Assembly (NCBI RefSeq): GCF_007667425.1
Contig: NZ_VDRC01000001.1
Coordinates: forward strand, 763,379 to 827,378
Length of the DNA stretch: 64,000 nt
Direction: 5' to 3'
Origin: Microbacterium sp. 1.5R
GTDB lineage: Bacteria; Actinomycetota; Actinomycetes; Actinomycetales; Microbacteriaceae
Shown here: positions 25,658 to 34,916 of the stretch, one piece after another
How positions within the stretch are numbered: the first letter of the stretch is position 1
Layout of the letters: each line of letters starts with the position of its first letter
Made by a program: the position numbers and the translations under genes
Notes under the pieces: model-generated
Told to the model about the DNA's origin: nothing
Seen by the model: only the letters and a program-made list of their open reading frames with translations
Database searches by the model: none

Positions 25658-27022
25658 TCAGGGAGCGAGCATCCCGACGCTCCGGGGCCGCACCACGAAC
25701 CAGAGGGAGAGCACGGCGATGACGGCGCATCCGACCATGACCGCGGCCATCGTCGTCGCGGTGATCCCCGCACCCTTCGAGATCCATCCGACGACCGGCG
25801 AGATGAGTCCGGCGACGCCGAAGTTCGTCGCGCCGATGACGGATGCCGCGGTGCCGGCGGCCTTCCCGTGCCGGTCGAGGGCGAGCACCTGCACGTTGGG
25901 CAGGGTGAACCCGCATGCCGTCATGAAGAAGAAGAGCGGCACGACGGTTCCCCAGAGTCCCAGGCCGAGCTGATCGGTCACGATGATGGCGGCGCCGGCG
26001 AGCAGCAGCACGGCGGTCGAGTACGCCATCACCCACTGCGGCCCGAAACGCGCGGCGAGACGGGATGCCGCCTGCACGCCGATGACGACACCGAGCGAGT
26101 TCACCGCGAAGAGCAGGCCGTACTGCTGCGCATCGAGGCCATGCGTCTGCTGGAACAGGAACGGCGAGGCGGACAGGTACGAGAACAGGCCGGAGAACGT
26201 CATGCCGCCGATGATCAGCACCCCGATGAACACACGGTCGGAGAAGACGGAGCGGTAGCGCTGCAGCACCGTCGCCCCGCCCTTCTCCTGGCGGCGGGCG
26301 ACGGGCAGCGTCTCCGGCACGAAGATGAGCGCCGAGACGAGCATGACGACGCCGTAGAGGGCGAGCACGATGAAGATGCCCTGCCAGGGCATGAGCGTGA
26401 GCAGCCACGAGCCGATGAGCGGGGCCACGACGGGCGCGACACCCGAGACGAGCGCCAGACGGGAGAGCATCACGACCAGGCGGCGTCCTCCGAACAGGTC
26501 GCGCACGATCGCCATGGCGACCACACCGCCCGCGGCGGCGCCGACGCCCATCAGCACGCGCGCACCGCCCAGCAGCGGCAGGGTCGGAGCGAACGCGGCG
26601 GCGACGCTCGCCAGCACGTGCAGGGCGGTCACGGCGATGAGCGGGATGCGGCGACCGACCTTGTCGCTGAGCGGTCCGACGACGAGCTGTCCGAGCGCGA
26701 AGCCGATCATGGTTCCGGTCAGGGTGAGCTGCACCGCCGCTGCGGTCGTCTGGAAGTCCTCCTCCAGCACCGGGAACGCCGGCAGATAGAGGTCGATCGT
26801 GAACGGGCCGAGGGCGGTCAGCGCCCCCAGCAGGACGATGTACAGGGCCCGACGTCCATTCGAGATCGAATCACCGGGGTGCAACATGATCGGCGCGGTG
26901 ACCGGGTTCGCGCCGAGCGTGCGGATCGCCCCTGTCGCGGAGGGCACGCGGATGCTCCCGGTCGCGGTGCGCTCGGGGGCAGGGGTCGTGGGGACGGAAT
27001 CGGTGCGGGGCGCGTCAGACAC
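25658..27022 (-). CDS. Bcr/CflA-family MFS drug exporter
   Basis: 454 residues with about twelve membrane helices after a 55-residue Pro/Thr-rich cytoplasmic N terminus that is longer than usual. Family marks are GPFTIDLYLPAFPVLEEDF in TM1 and GPLSDKVGRRIPL (motif A) after TM2, then ARVLMGVGAAAGGVVAMAIVRD. GTG start. Bcr/CflA proteins export drugs such as bicyclomycin and chloramphenicol, or cysteine, by proton antiport. A perfect 16-bp palindrome lies 28 bases upstream. The next gene upstream is metB, so sulfur amino acid export is an attractive but untested role. Confidence 0.9.
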   Translation of the reverse strand: MSDAPRTDSVPTTPAPERTATGSIRVPSATGAIRTLGANPVTAPIMLHPGDSISNGRRALYIVLLGALTALGPFTIDLYLPAFPVLEEDFQTTAAAVQLTLTGTMIGFALGQLVVGPLSDKVGRRIPLIAVTALHVLASVAAAFAPTLPLLGGARVLMGVGAAAGGVVAMAIVRDLFGGRRLVVMLSRLALVSGVAPVVAPLIGSWLLTLMPWQGIFIVLALYGVVMLVSALIFVPETLPVARRQEKGGATVLQRYRSVFSDRVFIGVLIIGGMTFSGLFSYLSASPFLFQQTHGLDAQQYGLLFAVNSLGVVIGVQAASRLAARFGPQWVMAYSTAVLLLAGAAIIVTDQLGLGLWGTVVPLFFFMTACGFTLPNVQVLALDRHGKAAGTAASVIGATNFGVAGLISPVVGWISKGAGITATTMAAVMVGCAVIAVLSLWFVVRPRSVGMLAP

Positions 27023-27049
27023 AGGGGCTTTCCGGGGAGGGGGATGATT

Positions 27050-27065
27050 CTCGAATCGATTCGAG
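27050..27065. promoter_or_regulatory. Perfect 16-bp palindrome, candidate operator of the MFS exporter
   Basis: CTCGAATCGATTCGAG is fully self-complementary, AT-richer than its surroundings, and lies between the metB stop and the exporter start. Its place close before the start codon suits a TetR- or MarR-type repressor. No regulator gene is adjacent. Confidence 0.55.
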
Positions 27066-27100
27066 CGAAGTACCCATGGTACTCCCCGCTCCCGGCGGCC

Positions 27101-28255
27101 TCAGCGCGAGATACGAGTGAGCCCCTGCTCGAGGTCGGCGAGGAGGTCGGAGACGTCCTCGATGCCGACCGAGAGCCGCACGACGTTCTCGGGCACGGCC
27201 AGCTCGGTGCCGCGCACGGACGCGTGCGTCATGTCCGGCGGATACCCGATCAGCGACTCGACCCCACCCAGGGACTCCGCGAGCTGGAAGAGCTCCGTCG
27301 ACTCCGCGAAGGCCTTCGCGGCATCGGGCCCCGCGGCGAGACCCAGCGACAGCATCCCGCCGAATCCGCTCATCTGGCGGGCGGCGATGTCGTGGCCGGG
27401 GTGGTCGGCGAGACCGGGGTAGTACACCTCCGAGAACTCTGCGCGACCGGCAGCCCATTCGGCCACGGCCTGCGCGTTCTCGGAGTGCTGCCGCACCCGC
27501 ACCGCCAGCGTCTTGATGCCGCGGGTGGTGAGCCATGCGTCGAACGGCGCCGACACGGCGCCGACCGCGAACTGCTGGAACTTCACGTCCTCCACGAAGC
27601 GGTCGTCTCCGAAGACCACTGCACCGCCGAGGACGTCGGAGTGCCCGCCCAGGTACTTGGTGGTCGAGTGGACGACGACGTCGGCTCCGAGCGACAGCGG
27701 CTGCTGCAGAGCCGGCGAGGCGAACGTGTTGTCGACGACGGCGATCGCGCCCGATGCGTGCGCGATCTCGGCGATCAGCGCGATGTCGACGATCTTCAGC
27801 AGCGGGTTGCTCGGTGTCTCGATCCAGATGATCTTCGTCTCGGGGCGCACGGCGGCGCGCACGGCATCCGTGTCGGAGAGCTCCACCACCGTCGCGACGA
27901 CGCCCCACTTCGCGAGCACCCTGGCGAAGAGGCGGTAGGTGCCTCCGTAGACGTCGTTGCCGAGGATCACGTGGTCGCCGGGCGAGAGGATGCCGCGCAG
28001 CAGCGCGTCCTCGGCGGCGAGGCCCGACGCGAACGAGAGGGCGTGCGCGCCGCCCTCGAGCGCCGCGAGCTGGGTCTCGAGCGAGGAGCGCGTGGGGTTG
28101 CCTGCGCGGTTGTACTCGTATCCCTCGCGGAAGCCGCCGATGCCGTCCTGCACATGCGTGGAGGCCTGGTAGATCGGCGGGATGATCGATCCGGTGGTCG
28201 GATCGGGCTCCTGGCCCGCGTGGATGGCTCGGGTGGCGAAGGAGTGCTCGGACAT
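27101..28255 (-). CDS. metB: Cystathionine gamma-synthase (or gamma-lyase)
   Basis: 384 residues, Cys/Met metabolism PLP enzyme. Family motifs include YEYNRAGNPTRSSLE, SFASGLAAEDALL and the Schiff-base Lys200 in VVHSTTKYLGGHSD. It joins cysteine with an activated homoserine ester to make cystathionine, or splits cystathionine in the reverse direction. It lies just downstream of cbs on the same strand (53 bases), and cbs plus a gamma-lyase-type enzyme would complete homocysteine-to-cysteine transsulfuration. Sequence alone does not separate synthase from lyase. Confidence 0.9.
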   Translation of the reverse strand: MSEHSFATRAIHAGQEPDPTTGSIIPPIYQASTHVQDGIGGFREGYEYNRAGNPTRSSLETQLAALEGGAHALSFASGLAAEDALLRGILSPGDHVILGNDVYGGTYRLFARVLAKWGVVATVVELSDTDAVRAAVRPETKIIWIETPSNPLLKIVDIALIAEIAHASGAIAVVDNTFASPALQQPLSLGADVVVHSTTKYLGGHSDVLGGAVVFGDDRFVEDVKFQQFAVGAVSAPFDAWLTTRGIKTLAVRVRQHSENAQAVAEWAAGRAEFSEVYYPGLADHPGHDIAARQMSGFGGMLSLGLAAGPDAAKAFAESTELFQLAESLGGVESLIGYPPDMTHASVRGTELAVPENVVRLSVGIEDVSDLLADLEQGLTRISR

Positions 28256-28308
28256 GCCCTCAGCCTACGTTGACGGCCGAGCCGACAGCCGTCCCGTTAC
28301 GCCCGGCG

Positions 28309-29685
28309 TCAGCGCGACAGGTATGAGAGCAGATCCTGCCGTGTCAGCACGGTGTGCGGGCGTCCGCCCTCCGTCACGAGCAGCGCGTCGGCGTCGGCGA
28401 GTGCGGCGCGGGCCTGCGCGATCGGGGCATGGATGCCGATGAGCGGCAGCCGCTCCCCGACGTGCGCGCCCACGGCATCCGTCGGCTTGGCATCGCCGCG
28501 GAAGAGCAGGTCGAGCAGGCCCTTCTCGTCGACCGTGCCGACCACTTCGCCCATCATGACCGGCGGCTCGGCGCTGAGCACGACGAGCTGCGACACCTCG
28601 TACTCGGTGAGCAGCCCGATGGCCTCGAGCACGGTGTCGGTGGGGTGCGCGTGCACGAGATCGGGGATGCTCTCCCCCTGTCGCGTGGCCCGGGTCGCCA
28701 GCACATCGGCGACCGTCTCCCCCTCTTCGACGTCGCTGAAGCCGTACGACCGCATCCAGCCGTCGTTGAAGATCTTGCTGAGGTAGCCGCGTCCGCCGTC
28801 GGGCAGCAGCACGACCATGACCGCCTCGGCCGGCAGCTCGCGCGCGATGCGCAGCGCACCGACGACCGCCATGCCGCTGGACCCGCCGACGAGGATGCCC
28901 TCTTCGCGGGCGAGGCGTCGGGTCATCGCGAAGGCCTCCGCGTCGTCGACCGCGACGATCTCGTGCGGCACGCTCGGGTCGTAGGCACCCGGCCAGATGT
29001 CCTCCCCCACGCCCTCGACGAGATACGGGCGACCGGTGCCGCCGCTGTAGACGCTGCCCTCGGGGTCGACGCCCACGATGCGCACCCGCCCGTCCGAGAC
29101 CTCGCGCAGGTACCGGCCGGTGCCCGTGATGGTGCCGCCCGTGCCCACCCCGGCGACGAAGTGCGTGACCTCGCCGTCGGTGTCGCGCCAGATCTCTGGC
29201 CCCGTCGTCTCGTAGTGACTACGAGGCCCGTTCGGGTTCTCGTACTGGTTGGGCTTGAACGCGCCGGGGATCTCCCGCGCCAGCCGGTCGCTCACGCTGT
29301 AGTACGACTCCGGGCTGTCGGCCGCGACCGACGTCGGCGTCACGACCACCTCCGCGCCGTACGCCCGCAGTACGTCGTTCTTGTCCTCGCCCACCTTGTC
29401 CGGCACGACGAAGACGCACGAGTACCCGCGCTGCTGGGCCACGAGAGCGAGGCCGACACCGGTGTTGCCGCTCGTGGGTTCGACGATCGTGCCACCGGGC
29501 CGGAGTTCGCCGGAGGCCTCGGCCGCGTCGATGATCCGAGAGGCGATGCGGTCTTTCGCCGACCCGCCGGGGTTCAGGTATTCGAGCTTGACGAGCACGG
29601 TGCACTCGATGCCCTCCGTGACGCGCTGGAGCTTCACGAGGGGCGTGTCGCCGATGAGGTCGACGATCGAGTCTGCGTACTTCAT
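28309..29685 (-). CDS. cbs: Cystathionine beta-synthase
   Basis: 458 residues. The PLP fold type II catalytic domain has Lys44 in NPGGSAKDRIA and the phosphate loop GVGTGGTITGTGRYL. A C-terminal pair of CBS domains (about 325-458) matches the full-length regulatory architecture. It condenses serine and homocysteine to cystathionine. It has none of the N-terminal heme region of animal enzymes, as usual in bacteria. Upstream neighbour of metB in the same orientation. Confidence 0.94.
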   Translation of the reverse strand: MKYADSIVDLIGDTPLVKLQRVTEGIECTVLVKLEYLNPGGSAKDRIASRIIDAAEASGELRPGGTIVEPTSGNTGVGLALVAQQRGYSCVFVVPDKVGEDKNDVLRAYGAEVVVTPTSVAADSPESYYSVSDRLAREIPGAFKPNQYENPNGPRSHYETTGPEIWRDTDGEVTHFVAGVGTGGTITGTGRYLREVSDGRVRIVGVDPEGSVYSGGTGRPYLVEGVGEDIWPGAYDPSVPHEIVAVDDAEAFAMTRRLAREEGILVGGSSGMAVVGALRIARELPAEAVMVVLLPDGGRGYLSKIFNDGWMRSYGFSDVEEGETVADVLATRATRQGESIPDLVHAHPTDTVLEAIGLLTEYEVSQLVVLSAEPPVMMGEVVGTVDEKGLLDLLFRGDAKPTDAVGAHVGERLPLIGIHAPIAQARAALADADALLVTEGGRPHTVLTRQDLLSYLSR

Positions 29686-29773
29686 GTCTTCAGGGTAGAC
29701 GCGCGGATGCCGCGACCGGGGTTGTGTTGCACCCTGACCGCGGCATCCTGTCGTCGATCCTCCCGCTCGCGGC

Positions 29774-30745
29774 TCAGCCCTTGGTCGCTCCGGCGAGCAG
29801 GCCGCGCACGAAGAACCTCTGCAGCGCGAAGAACACGATGAGCGGAACGATGATCGAGATGAAGGTACCCGCGGACTGCAGGAACCATTTGCTGCCCCAC
29901 GTGCCCGACAGCGAGTTCAGCGCCTGGGTGATCGGCAGCGCTCCCGGCGAGGCGAAGATGGTCGCCACGAGCAGATCGTTCCAGACCCAGAGGAACTGGA
30001 AGATTCCGAACGAGGCGATGGCGGGCGCCGCGAGCGGCAGGATGATCCGGAAGAACACCTGTCCGTGACCTGCGCCGTCGACGCGGGCGGCTTCGATGAC
30101 CTCGCCGGGGATCTCCGAGATGAAGTTGTGCAGCATGAACGTCGCGAGGGGCAGGGCGAAGATCGCGTGCGCGATCCACACTCGGGCGAAGCTGTAGCTG
30201 ACGTCGTTCAGCCCGAAACCGGGGAAGATCGGAACGTCGTTGATCGTCAGGCCCTCGGAGAAGAGGCTGAGCAGCGGCACGAGGGCCATCTGCAGCGGGA
30301 CGATCTGCAGCGCGAAGACGAAGACGAAGAGCGCGCTGCGACCCTTGAAGTCGATCCACGCGAAGGCGTAGGCGGCGAGCGCGGCCATCACGATCGGGAA
30401 CACCGTGGCTGGGATCGTGATCGCCAGCGAGTTGACGAACGCCGAGGCGAGAGTGGTCGACGTGCCGCCTGAGTTCAGCGCCTGCACGTAGTTGTCGAGC
30501 GTGAACTCCGGGTCGGTGAACACCGTCCACCAGCCGCTGTTCTGCGTCGCCGCGCCAGGGCGGAACGACGTGACGAAGAGCCCGAACGTCGGGATCGTCC
30601 AGAAGATCGCGATGATCGCCGCGGCGATCGTCGCGCCCTTCGACGTGAGCTTCTTGTGCGCGATCGCCTCGTGCTTGCGGGTGTCCCGCGCCACCTGGCG
30701 CTTGGAGCGGTTGTCGGTCGTGACGACGGCCTGTGTGGCGCTCAT
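29774..30745 (-). CDS. Carbohydrate ABC transporter permease, MalG type
   Basis: 323 residues, about six membrane helices after a basic cytoplasmic N terminus. The EAA loop that contacts the ATPase reads EVIEAARVDGAGHGQVFFRIILPLAAPAI-like (family consensus EAA...G.........LP). The gene overlaps the start/stop of the MalF-type permease by one base and completes an importer with the binding protein. No ATPase gene is present, so a shared MsiK-type ATPase probably serves it, as in many actinobacteria. Confidence 0.93.
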   Translation of the reverse strand: MSATQAVVTTDNRSKRQVARDTRKHEAIAHKKLTSKGATIAAAIIAIFWTIPTFGLFVTSFRPGAATQNSGWWTVFTDPEFTLDNYVQALNSGGTSTTLASAFVNSLAITIPATVFPIVMAALAAYAFAWIDFKGRSALFVFVFALQIVPLQMALVPLLSLFSEGLTINDVPIFPGFGLNDVSYSFARVWIAHAIFALPLATFMLHNFISEIPGEVIEAARVDGAGHGQVFFRIILPLAAPAIASFGIFQFLWVWNDLLVATIFASPGALPITQALNSLSGTWGSKWFLQSAGTFISIIVPLIVFFALQRFFVRGLLAGATKG

Positions 30746-32085
30746 CAGCGGATCTCCCTCTGCTTGGCCATCGAGCGGGCGTTATAGATGATGAGCGGCA
30801 GCACGAAGAGGAACAGCACCACGGCGAGCGCCGACGAGTGACCGTAGCTCTGGAATCGCTGTTGCTGGTTGACCATCTCGAAGCCGAGCACGCTCGTCTC
30901 GTCGCGCCCGCCGGTCATGACGGCGACGATGTCGTACACCTTCAGCGAGGCGATCGTGATCGTGGTGAGCACCACGATCAGCGAAGAGCGGATGCCGGGG
31001 ATCGTGACGTTGCGGAACCGCTGCCAGGCGTTGGTGCCGTCGAGCTCGGCGGCCTCCATCTGCTCCACCGGCACGGCCTTGATCGCCGCCGAGAGGATGA
31101 CCATCGCGAAGCCGGTCTGGGTCCAGATGAACACGATCAGCAGCATCAGGGTGTTGAGGATCGGCTTGATCGCCAGCCACTGCACCGGCTCGCCGCCGAA
31201 TGCCGTGACGATCGCGTTGAGCAGACCGATCTGATCGCCCTGACGGGCGTCGTACATGAACTTCCAGATGATGCCGGCGCCGACGAACGAGATCGCGACC
31301 GGCATGAACACCAGCACCTTGAGGAATTTCTCGCCGCGCGCCCGGTCGATGAAGACCGCGTAGGCGAGTCCGATCACGACGGAGATGGTCGGGGCGAGGA
31401 GCGCCCACAGGACGGTGTTGATGACGGATGACGTTCCGACGGGGTTGGTGAACACCCAGAAGTAGTTCTCGAGCCCGACGAAGTTCGCCCCGGTCTTGTC
31501 GAAGAACGATTTGAAGATCGTCGAGATCGCCGGGTAGATGAGGCCGAGGATCAGCATCACGGCGGCCGGAGCCATGAAGAGGATCAGCTGGAAGAGGTAC
31601 CCGGCACCCTGCCGGGCGCGGAAGTCGGCGAAGAACAGCAGACCGCCCACCAGCAGCGCGATCGCGACGACGTACAGCACCGCGTTGGCGTACGGGCGCA
31701 GCAGCAGGAAGGCGAGCACCGGGATGAGGAGGCATGCGACGAGGCGCATGACGAAGTAGCCGCGCCCCGCGCGCGGGGCGTACTCGATCAGGACCAGGAC
31801 GATCCCGACGACCGCGCCGAAGACGAGGAGGATCACGGGGATCTGCACCAGCGGGTGCATCCCGCCGAGCCAGACGAAGAAGCTGTTGAGCGAGAACCCG
31901 ATGGTCACACGGGCGGACTCTTCGGTGGAGGTGGTGAAGATGAGCAGGAGTGCGAGTGCGACGAGGACGACGAAGCCGATCACGACGACGGTGCGCGTGA
32001 TCGCGCGCCCCTTCGGATCCGCACCGTGCGTCGTCACAGGAGGAGCGTCGGCCTCGACGGGCGTCTCGACGGTCGCTTGCGACAT
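30745..32085 (-). CDS. Carbohydrate ABC transporter permease, MalF type
   Basis: 446 residues. It has three or so extra N-terminal helices (residues 30-160) before the binding-protein-dependent permease domain, which carries the EAA loop MEAAELDGTNAWQRFRNVTIPG. The enlarged N terminus resembles MalF-like permeases of alpha-glucoside importers, hinting at a di- or oligosaccharide, but the substrate is not proven. Operon order is binding protein, MalF type, MalG type. Confidence 0.92.
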   Translation of the reverse strand: MSQATVETPVEADAPPVTTHGADPKGRAITRTVVVIGFVVLVALALLLIFTTSTEESARVTIGFSLNSFFVWLGGMHPLVQIPVILLVFGAVVGIVLVLIEYAPRAGRGYFVMRLVACLLIPVLAFLLLRPYANAVLYVVAIALLVGGLLFFADFRARQGAGYLFQLILFMAPAAVMLILGLIYPAISTIFKSFFDKTGANFVGLENYFWVFTNPVGTSSVINTVLWALLAPTISVVIGLAYAVFIDRARGEKFLKVLVFMPVAISFVGAGIIWKFMYDARQGDQIGLLNAIVTAFGGEPVQWLAIKPILNTLMLLIVFIWTQTGFAMVILSAAIKAVPVEQMEAAELDGTNAWQRFRNVTIPGIRSSLIVVLTTITIASLKVYDIVAVMTGGRDETSVLGFEMVNQQQRFQSYGHSSALAVVLFLFVLPLIIYNARSMAKQREIR

Positions 32086-32193
32086 GGGGTCCCCTTCTGA
32101 GTACGTCGGCGTACTCGGGCGAATGGATGGAAGGAGCGGGGTCGGGCTCAGGAGCCCGACCCCGCTCGGCTCACGCTGATCTCAGCGAGTCGA

Positions 32194-33522
32194 TCAGTTC
32201 TCGTAACCGGCCTGGATGTCGGAGAGCACCGTGTCGGTGTCCTTGCCGTCGATCCAGTCGACCATTCCCTTCCAGAACGAGCCGGAGCCGACCGTCGACG
32301 GCATCAGGTCGGACGCATCGAAGCGGAAGACCGTCGAGTCGTCCTGCATGATCTGCATCGCCTCCTGGAGGAACTCGCTGGACGCGAGGCTCGGGTCGGC
32401 CTTCTTGTTCGCGGAGATCACGCCGCCGAGCTCGACTCGGGCGTCGGCGAATTCGGGCGATGCCATGAACTCGAGCACCTTCTGGGTGGACTCGTCGTCG
32501 GAGAATGCGGTGACGAACTCGCCGCCGCCCTCGACCTGGAGTTCGCCCTCGGTCTCGCCCGGCATGATGAAGGCGTAGACGTCGCCGTCGGGGGCGACGG
32601 TCGGGGTCTCGCCCGCTGCCGTCTGCGTGTCGAGGAAGTTCGCCGACAGGAACGACGCCTGGTGCGTCAGCGCGCAGTCGCCGGTGGCCACGGCCGAGGC
32701 GACGTCGCCGAAAGCGGTCGAGTTGATGCTCTTGACGTCACCGTAACCGGCGTTGACGTAGTCCGGGTTCAGCAGGATGGTGCCGACGGCGTCGAAGGCG
32801 TCCTTGATCTCGGGGTCGGTGAACTTGACGTCGCCCGCAACCCACTGGTCGTAGACGTCGGGGCCGGACTGGCGCAGGACGAGGTCCTCGACCCAGTCGG
32901 TGCCCGGCCACCCGGAGGCCGCCTCCGAGGAGAATCCGGCGCACCAGGCGGGTCCGCCGGTCTTCTCGACGATCGTGTCGGTCAGGGCGATCATCTCGTC
33001 CCAGGTCTTCGGGACCTCGACGCCCCATTCGGCGAAGCTCTTGGGCGAGTACCAGACGTAGCCCTTGAGATTCGCCAGCATCGGCGCCGCGTAGAAGGTG
33101 TCGTCGAACGTCCCGTACTTCTTCCAGTCCGCGGACCAGTTCTCGTCGACGGCCTTCTCGACGGCCTCCGGCGCGGCCTGCACCTTGCCGGTGTCGACCA
33201 GGGTCTTCAGCAGACCCGGCTGAGGCACGATCGCGATGTCGGGGGCGTCGCCACCGGTGACCTTGGTGACGATGTTGCCCTCGAAGCCCTTGTCGCCGGT
33301 GTACTCGACCTTGATGCCGGTGTCCTCGGTGAACTGCTCGAACGAGGCGTTCAGGTCGTCGGCCTCGACGCCCGTGATGCCTCCGGAGATGCGAACCGTT
33401 CCTTTCGCCTCTCCTCCCCCGCCGTCGCCGCTACCGCCTTCGGTGCAGCCGGCGAGAACCAGGGTCGCCGCTCCGATGAGCGCGAGTGGTGCAAGAAGGC
33501 GGTATCGCTGTGACAAAGCCAT
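32194..33522 (-). CDS. Carbohydrate ABC transporter substrate-binding lipoprotein
   Basis: 442 residues. A lipoprotein signal peptide ends in the lipobox LVLAGC (Cys about residue 26), followed by a Gly-rich linker and a type 1 extracellular solute-binding domain. The ATG at 33522 was chosen for the AGGAG 6 bases upstream and the clean signal peptide. It captures the sugar for the two permeases downstream. Expression is probably controlled by the divergent LacI-type regulator through palindromes in the shared intergenic region. Confidence 0.93.
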   Translation of the reverse strand: MALSQRYRLLAPLALIGAATLVLAGCTEGGSGDGGGGEAKGTVRISGGITGVEADDLNASFEQFTEDTGIKVEYTGDKGFEGNIVTKVTGGDAPDIAIVPQPGLLKTLVDTGKVQAAPEAVEKAVDENWSADWKKYGTFDDTFYAAPMLANLKGYVWYSPKSFAEWGVEVPKTWDEMIALTDTIVEKTGGPAWCAGFSSEAASGWPGTDWVEDLVLRQSGPDVYDQWVAGDVKFTDPEIKDAFDAVGTILLNPDYVNAGYGDVKSINSTAFGDVASAVATGDCALTHQASFLSANFLDTQTAAGETPTVAPDGDVYAFIMPGETEGELQVEGGGEFVTAFSDDESTQKVLEFMASPEFADARVELGGVISANKKADPSLASSEFLQEAMQIMQDDSTVFRFDASDLMPSTVGSGSFWKGMVDWIDGKDTDTVLSDIQAGYEN

Positions 33523-33585
33523 GAACTTCTCCTCTTCAGGTGGATCATCGTCCGCCCCAAAGGGAGCAATCGCCGCAGCCATTGG

Positions 33586-33597
33586 GGAACCGATTCC
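33586..33597. promoter_or_regulatory. Candidate LacI-family operator near the binding-protein gene
   Basis: GGAACCGATTCC, one base away from the perfect palindrome at 33711-33722. It lies 64 bases upstream of the binding-protein start, and its partner lies upstream of the regulator gene. This paired arrangement is typical for control of a divergent transporter and regulator. Confidence 0.6.
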
Positions 33598-33683
33598 AGG
33601 CAAACCTATTAGTCGGCGGTGTGTGGACACAAGCCGGGAACATCACAAGATCGCATCCATTCGACGACCGGGAGACGGGATTG

Positions 33684-33722
33684 TGGGAGCGCTCTCAAAA
33701 TGGGCTGTGTGGAACCGGTTCC
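33684..33722. promoter_or_regulatory. Two candidate LacI-family operators near the regulator gene
   Basis: TGGGAGCGCTCTCA (33684-33697, inner core GAGCGCTC) resembles the TGGGAGCGCTCCCA sites of actinobacterial CelR/MalR-type repressors. It is followed at 33711-33722 by the perfect palindrome GGAACCGGTTCC. Both sit about 100-140 bases upstream of the regulator start. Together with 33586-33597 they fill the 300-base divergent region, which holds no gene. Confidence 0.65.
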
Positions 33723-33822
33723 CTTCTCACCTCGGAGCACGTATGCTGACCCCGGCGTCCGCCCGGTCCGATCGTTCTCTCGCGCTCGTGGCTGTCGACG
33801 TCCTGTAGGTCAAGGAGGACCG

Positions 33823-34827
33823 ATGAGCACGATCGCGGACGTCGCGGCGAGGGCAGGCGTGTCCAAAGCGACCGCGAGCCGCGCCCTCAGCGGACGCGGC
33901 TATGTCTCCGAGCACACGCGGCGCCGGGTCTCCGATGCCGCCGAGGAGCTCTCCTATGTGGCTCACTCCTCCGCCACGAGCCTCGCCACCGGACGCACCG
34001 GCATCGTCGGCGTGGTCATGCCGCCCGTCGATCGCTGGTTCTTCTCCGAGCTGCTCGCCGGCATCCAGGAATCATTGTTCGCCGCCGACTACGAACTCGC
34101 CCTGTACGGGCTCCGCGACGCGGCGGAATCCCGCGAGCGCCTGTTCGACACCGTCCTTCCCGGACGTCGATTCGACGGCATCATCGCCGTGGGCATCCAA
34201 CCCAGCGCGCACGAGCTCGAACGGCTCCGCCGCTCCGAGCGCCCTCTCGTGAGCGTCGGCCCGCAGAGCACCGATGCGATGGCCGTGACGATCGACGACG
34301 TGGAAGCGGCGCGGATCGTGACCGAGCACCTGATCGACCTGGGGCATCGCGATATCGCCTTCATCGGCGGATCCGGGCAGTCGACGACGATGAGCTTCGG
34401 CGACCTGAGGCGGATCGAAGGGTATCGGGAAGCGCTGCGCGTCGCGGGGTTGGCCGAACGTGCGCACATCGCGGAGGCGCCCTCGACCATGCCGGGAGGA
34501 TACGAGGCTGCGGTCGAGATGCTCGGCGACCGGCGCAGGCGCCCGAGCGCCATCGTCGGCGTCTGCGACGAGACCGCCATCGGCGCGATCATCGCGGCGC
34601 GACGCCTCGGGATCGCCGTCCCCACGGATCTCAGCGTCGTGGGAATCGACGACCACCAGCACGCCGAGATGTTCGCGCTCACGACCATTAGGCAGGCCCC
34701 GCGATCGCAGGGCCACGAAGCGGTGCGCCTGCTCCGGCTGGCGATGGAGTCCCCTGACGCGGCGGCGAGGACGACGGTGTCCGGCTCGTCGCTCGTCGTG
34801 CGGGGGTCGACCGCTGCGCCTCGATGA
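33823..34827 (+). CDS. LacI-family transcriptional regulator
   Basis: 334 residues. The N-terminal helix-turn-helix and hinge helix TIADVAARAGVSKATASRAL ... SSATSLATGRTG are typical LacI. A periplasmic-binding-protein-like effector domain follows, with DLSVVGIDDHQHAEM near the C terminus. AAGGAGGA precedes the ATG. It is divergent from the sugar importer, and the palindromes between them make it the likely local repressor; the effector sugar is unknown. Confidence 0.93.
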   Translation: MSTIADVAARAGVSKATASRALSGRGYVSEHTRRRVSDAAEELSYVAHSSATSLATGRTGIVGVVMPPVDRWFFSELLAGIQESLFAADYELALYGLRDAAESRERLFDTVLPGRRFDGIIAVGIQPSAHELERLRRSERPLVSVGPQSTDAMAVTIDDVEAARIVTEHLIDLGHRDIAFIGGSGQSTTMSFGDLRRIEGYREALRVAGLAERAHIAEAPSTMPGGYEAAVEMLGDRRRRPSAIVGVCDETAIGAIIAARRLGIAVPTDLSVVGIDDHQHAEMFALTTIRQAPRSQGHEAVRLLRLAMESPDAAARTTVSGSSLVVRGSTAAPR

Positions 34828-34846
34828 CGCGACCGCGTGAGACGCA

Positions 34847-34874
34847 GAAGGCCCCGGGGTGACCCGGGGCCTTC
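34847..34874. terminator. Terminator between the LacI gene and rplL
   Basis: A 12-bp perfect stem (GAAGGCCCCGGG / CCCGGGGCCTTC) with loop GTGA between convergent genes. It should end both the regulator transcript and the rplJL transcript. Confidence 0.85.
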
Positions 34875-34916
34875 GCAGACGTTCAGGACGCGGTGCGAAC
34901 CGCGCCCCGGACGGGA

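Noticed and set aside
27070..29773. Methionine or SAM riboswitch upstream of metB or cbs
   Set aside because: The gaps are 53 and about 88 bases and show no SAM-box features by eye.
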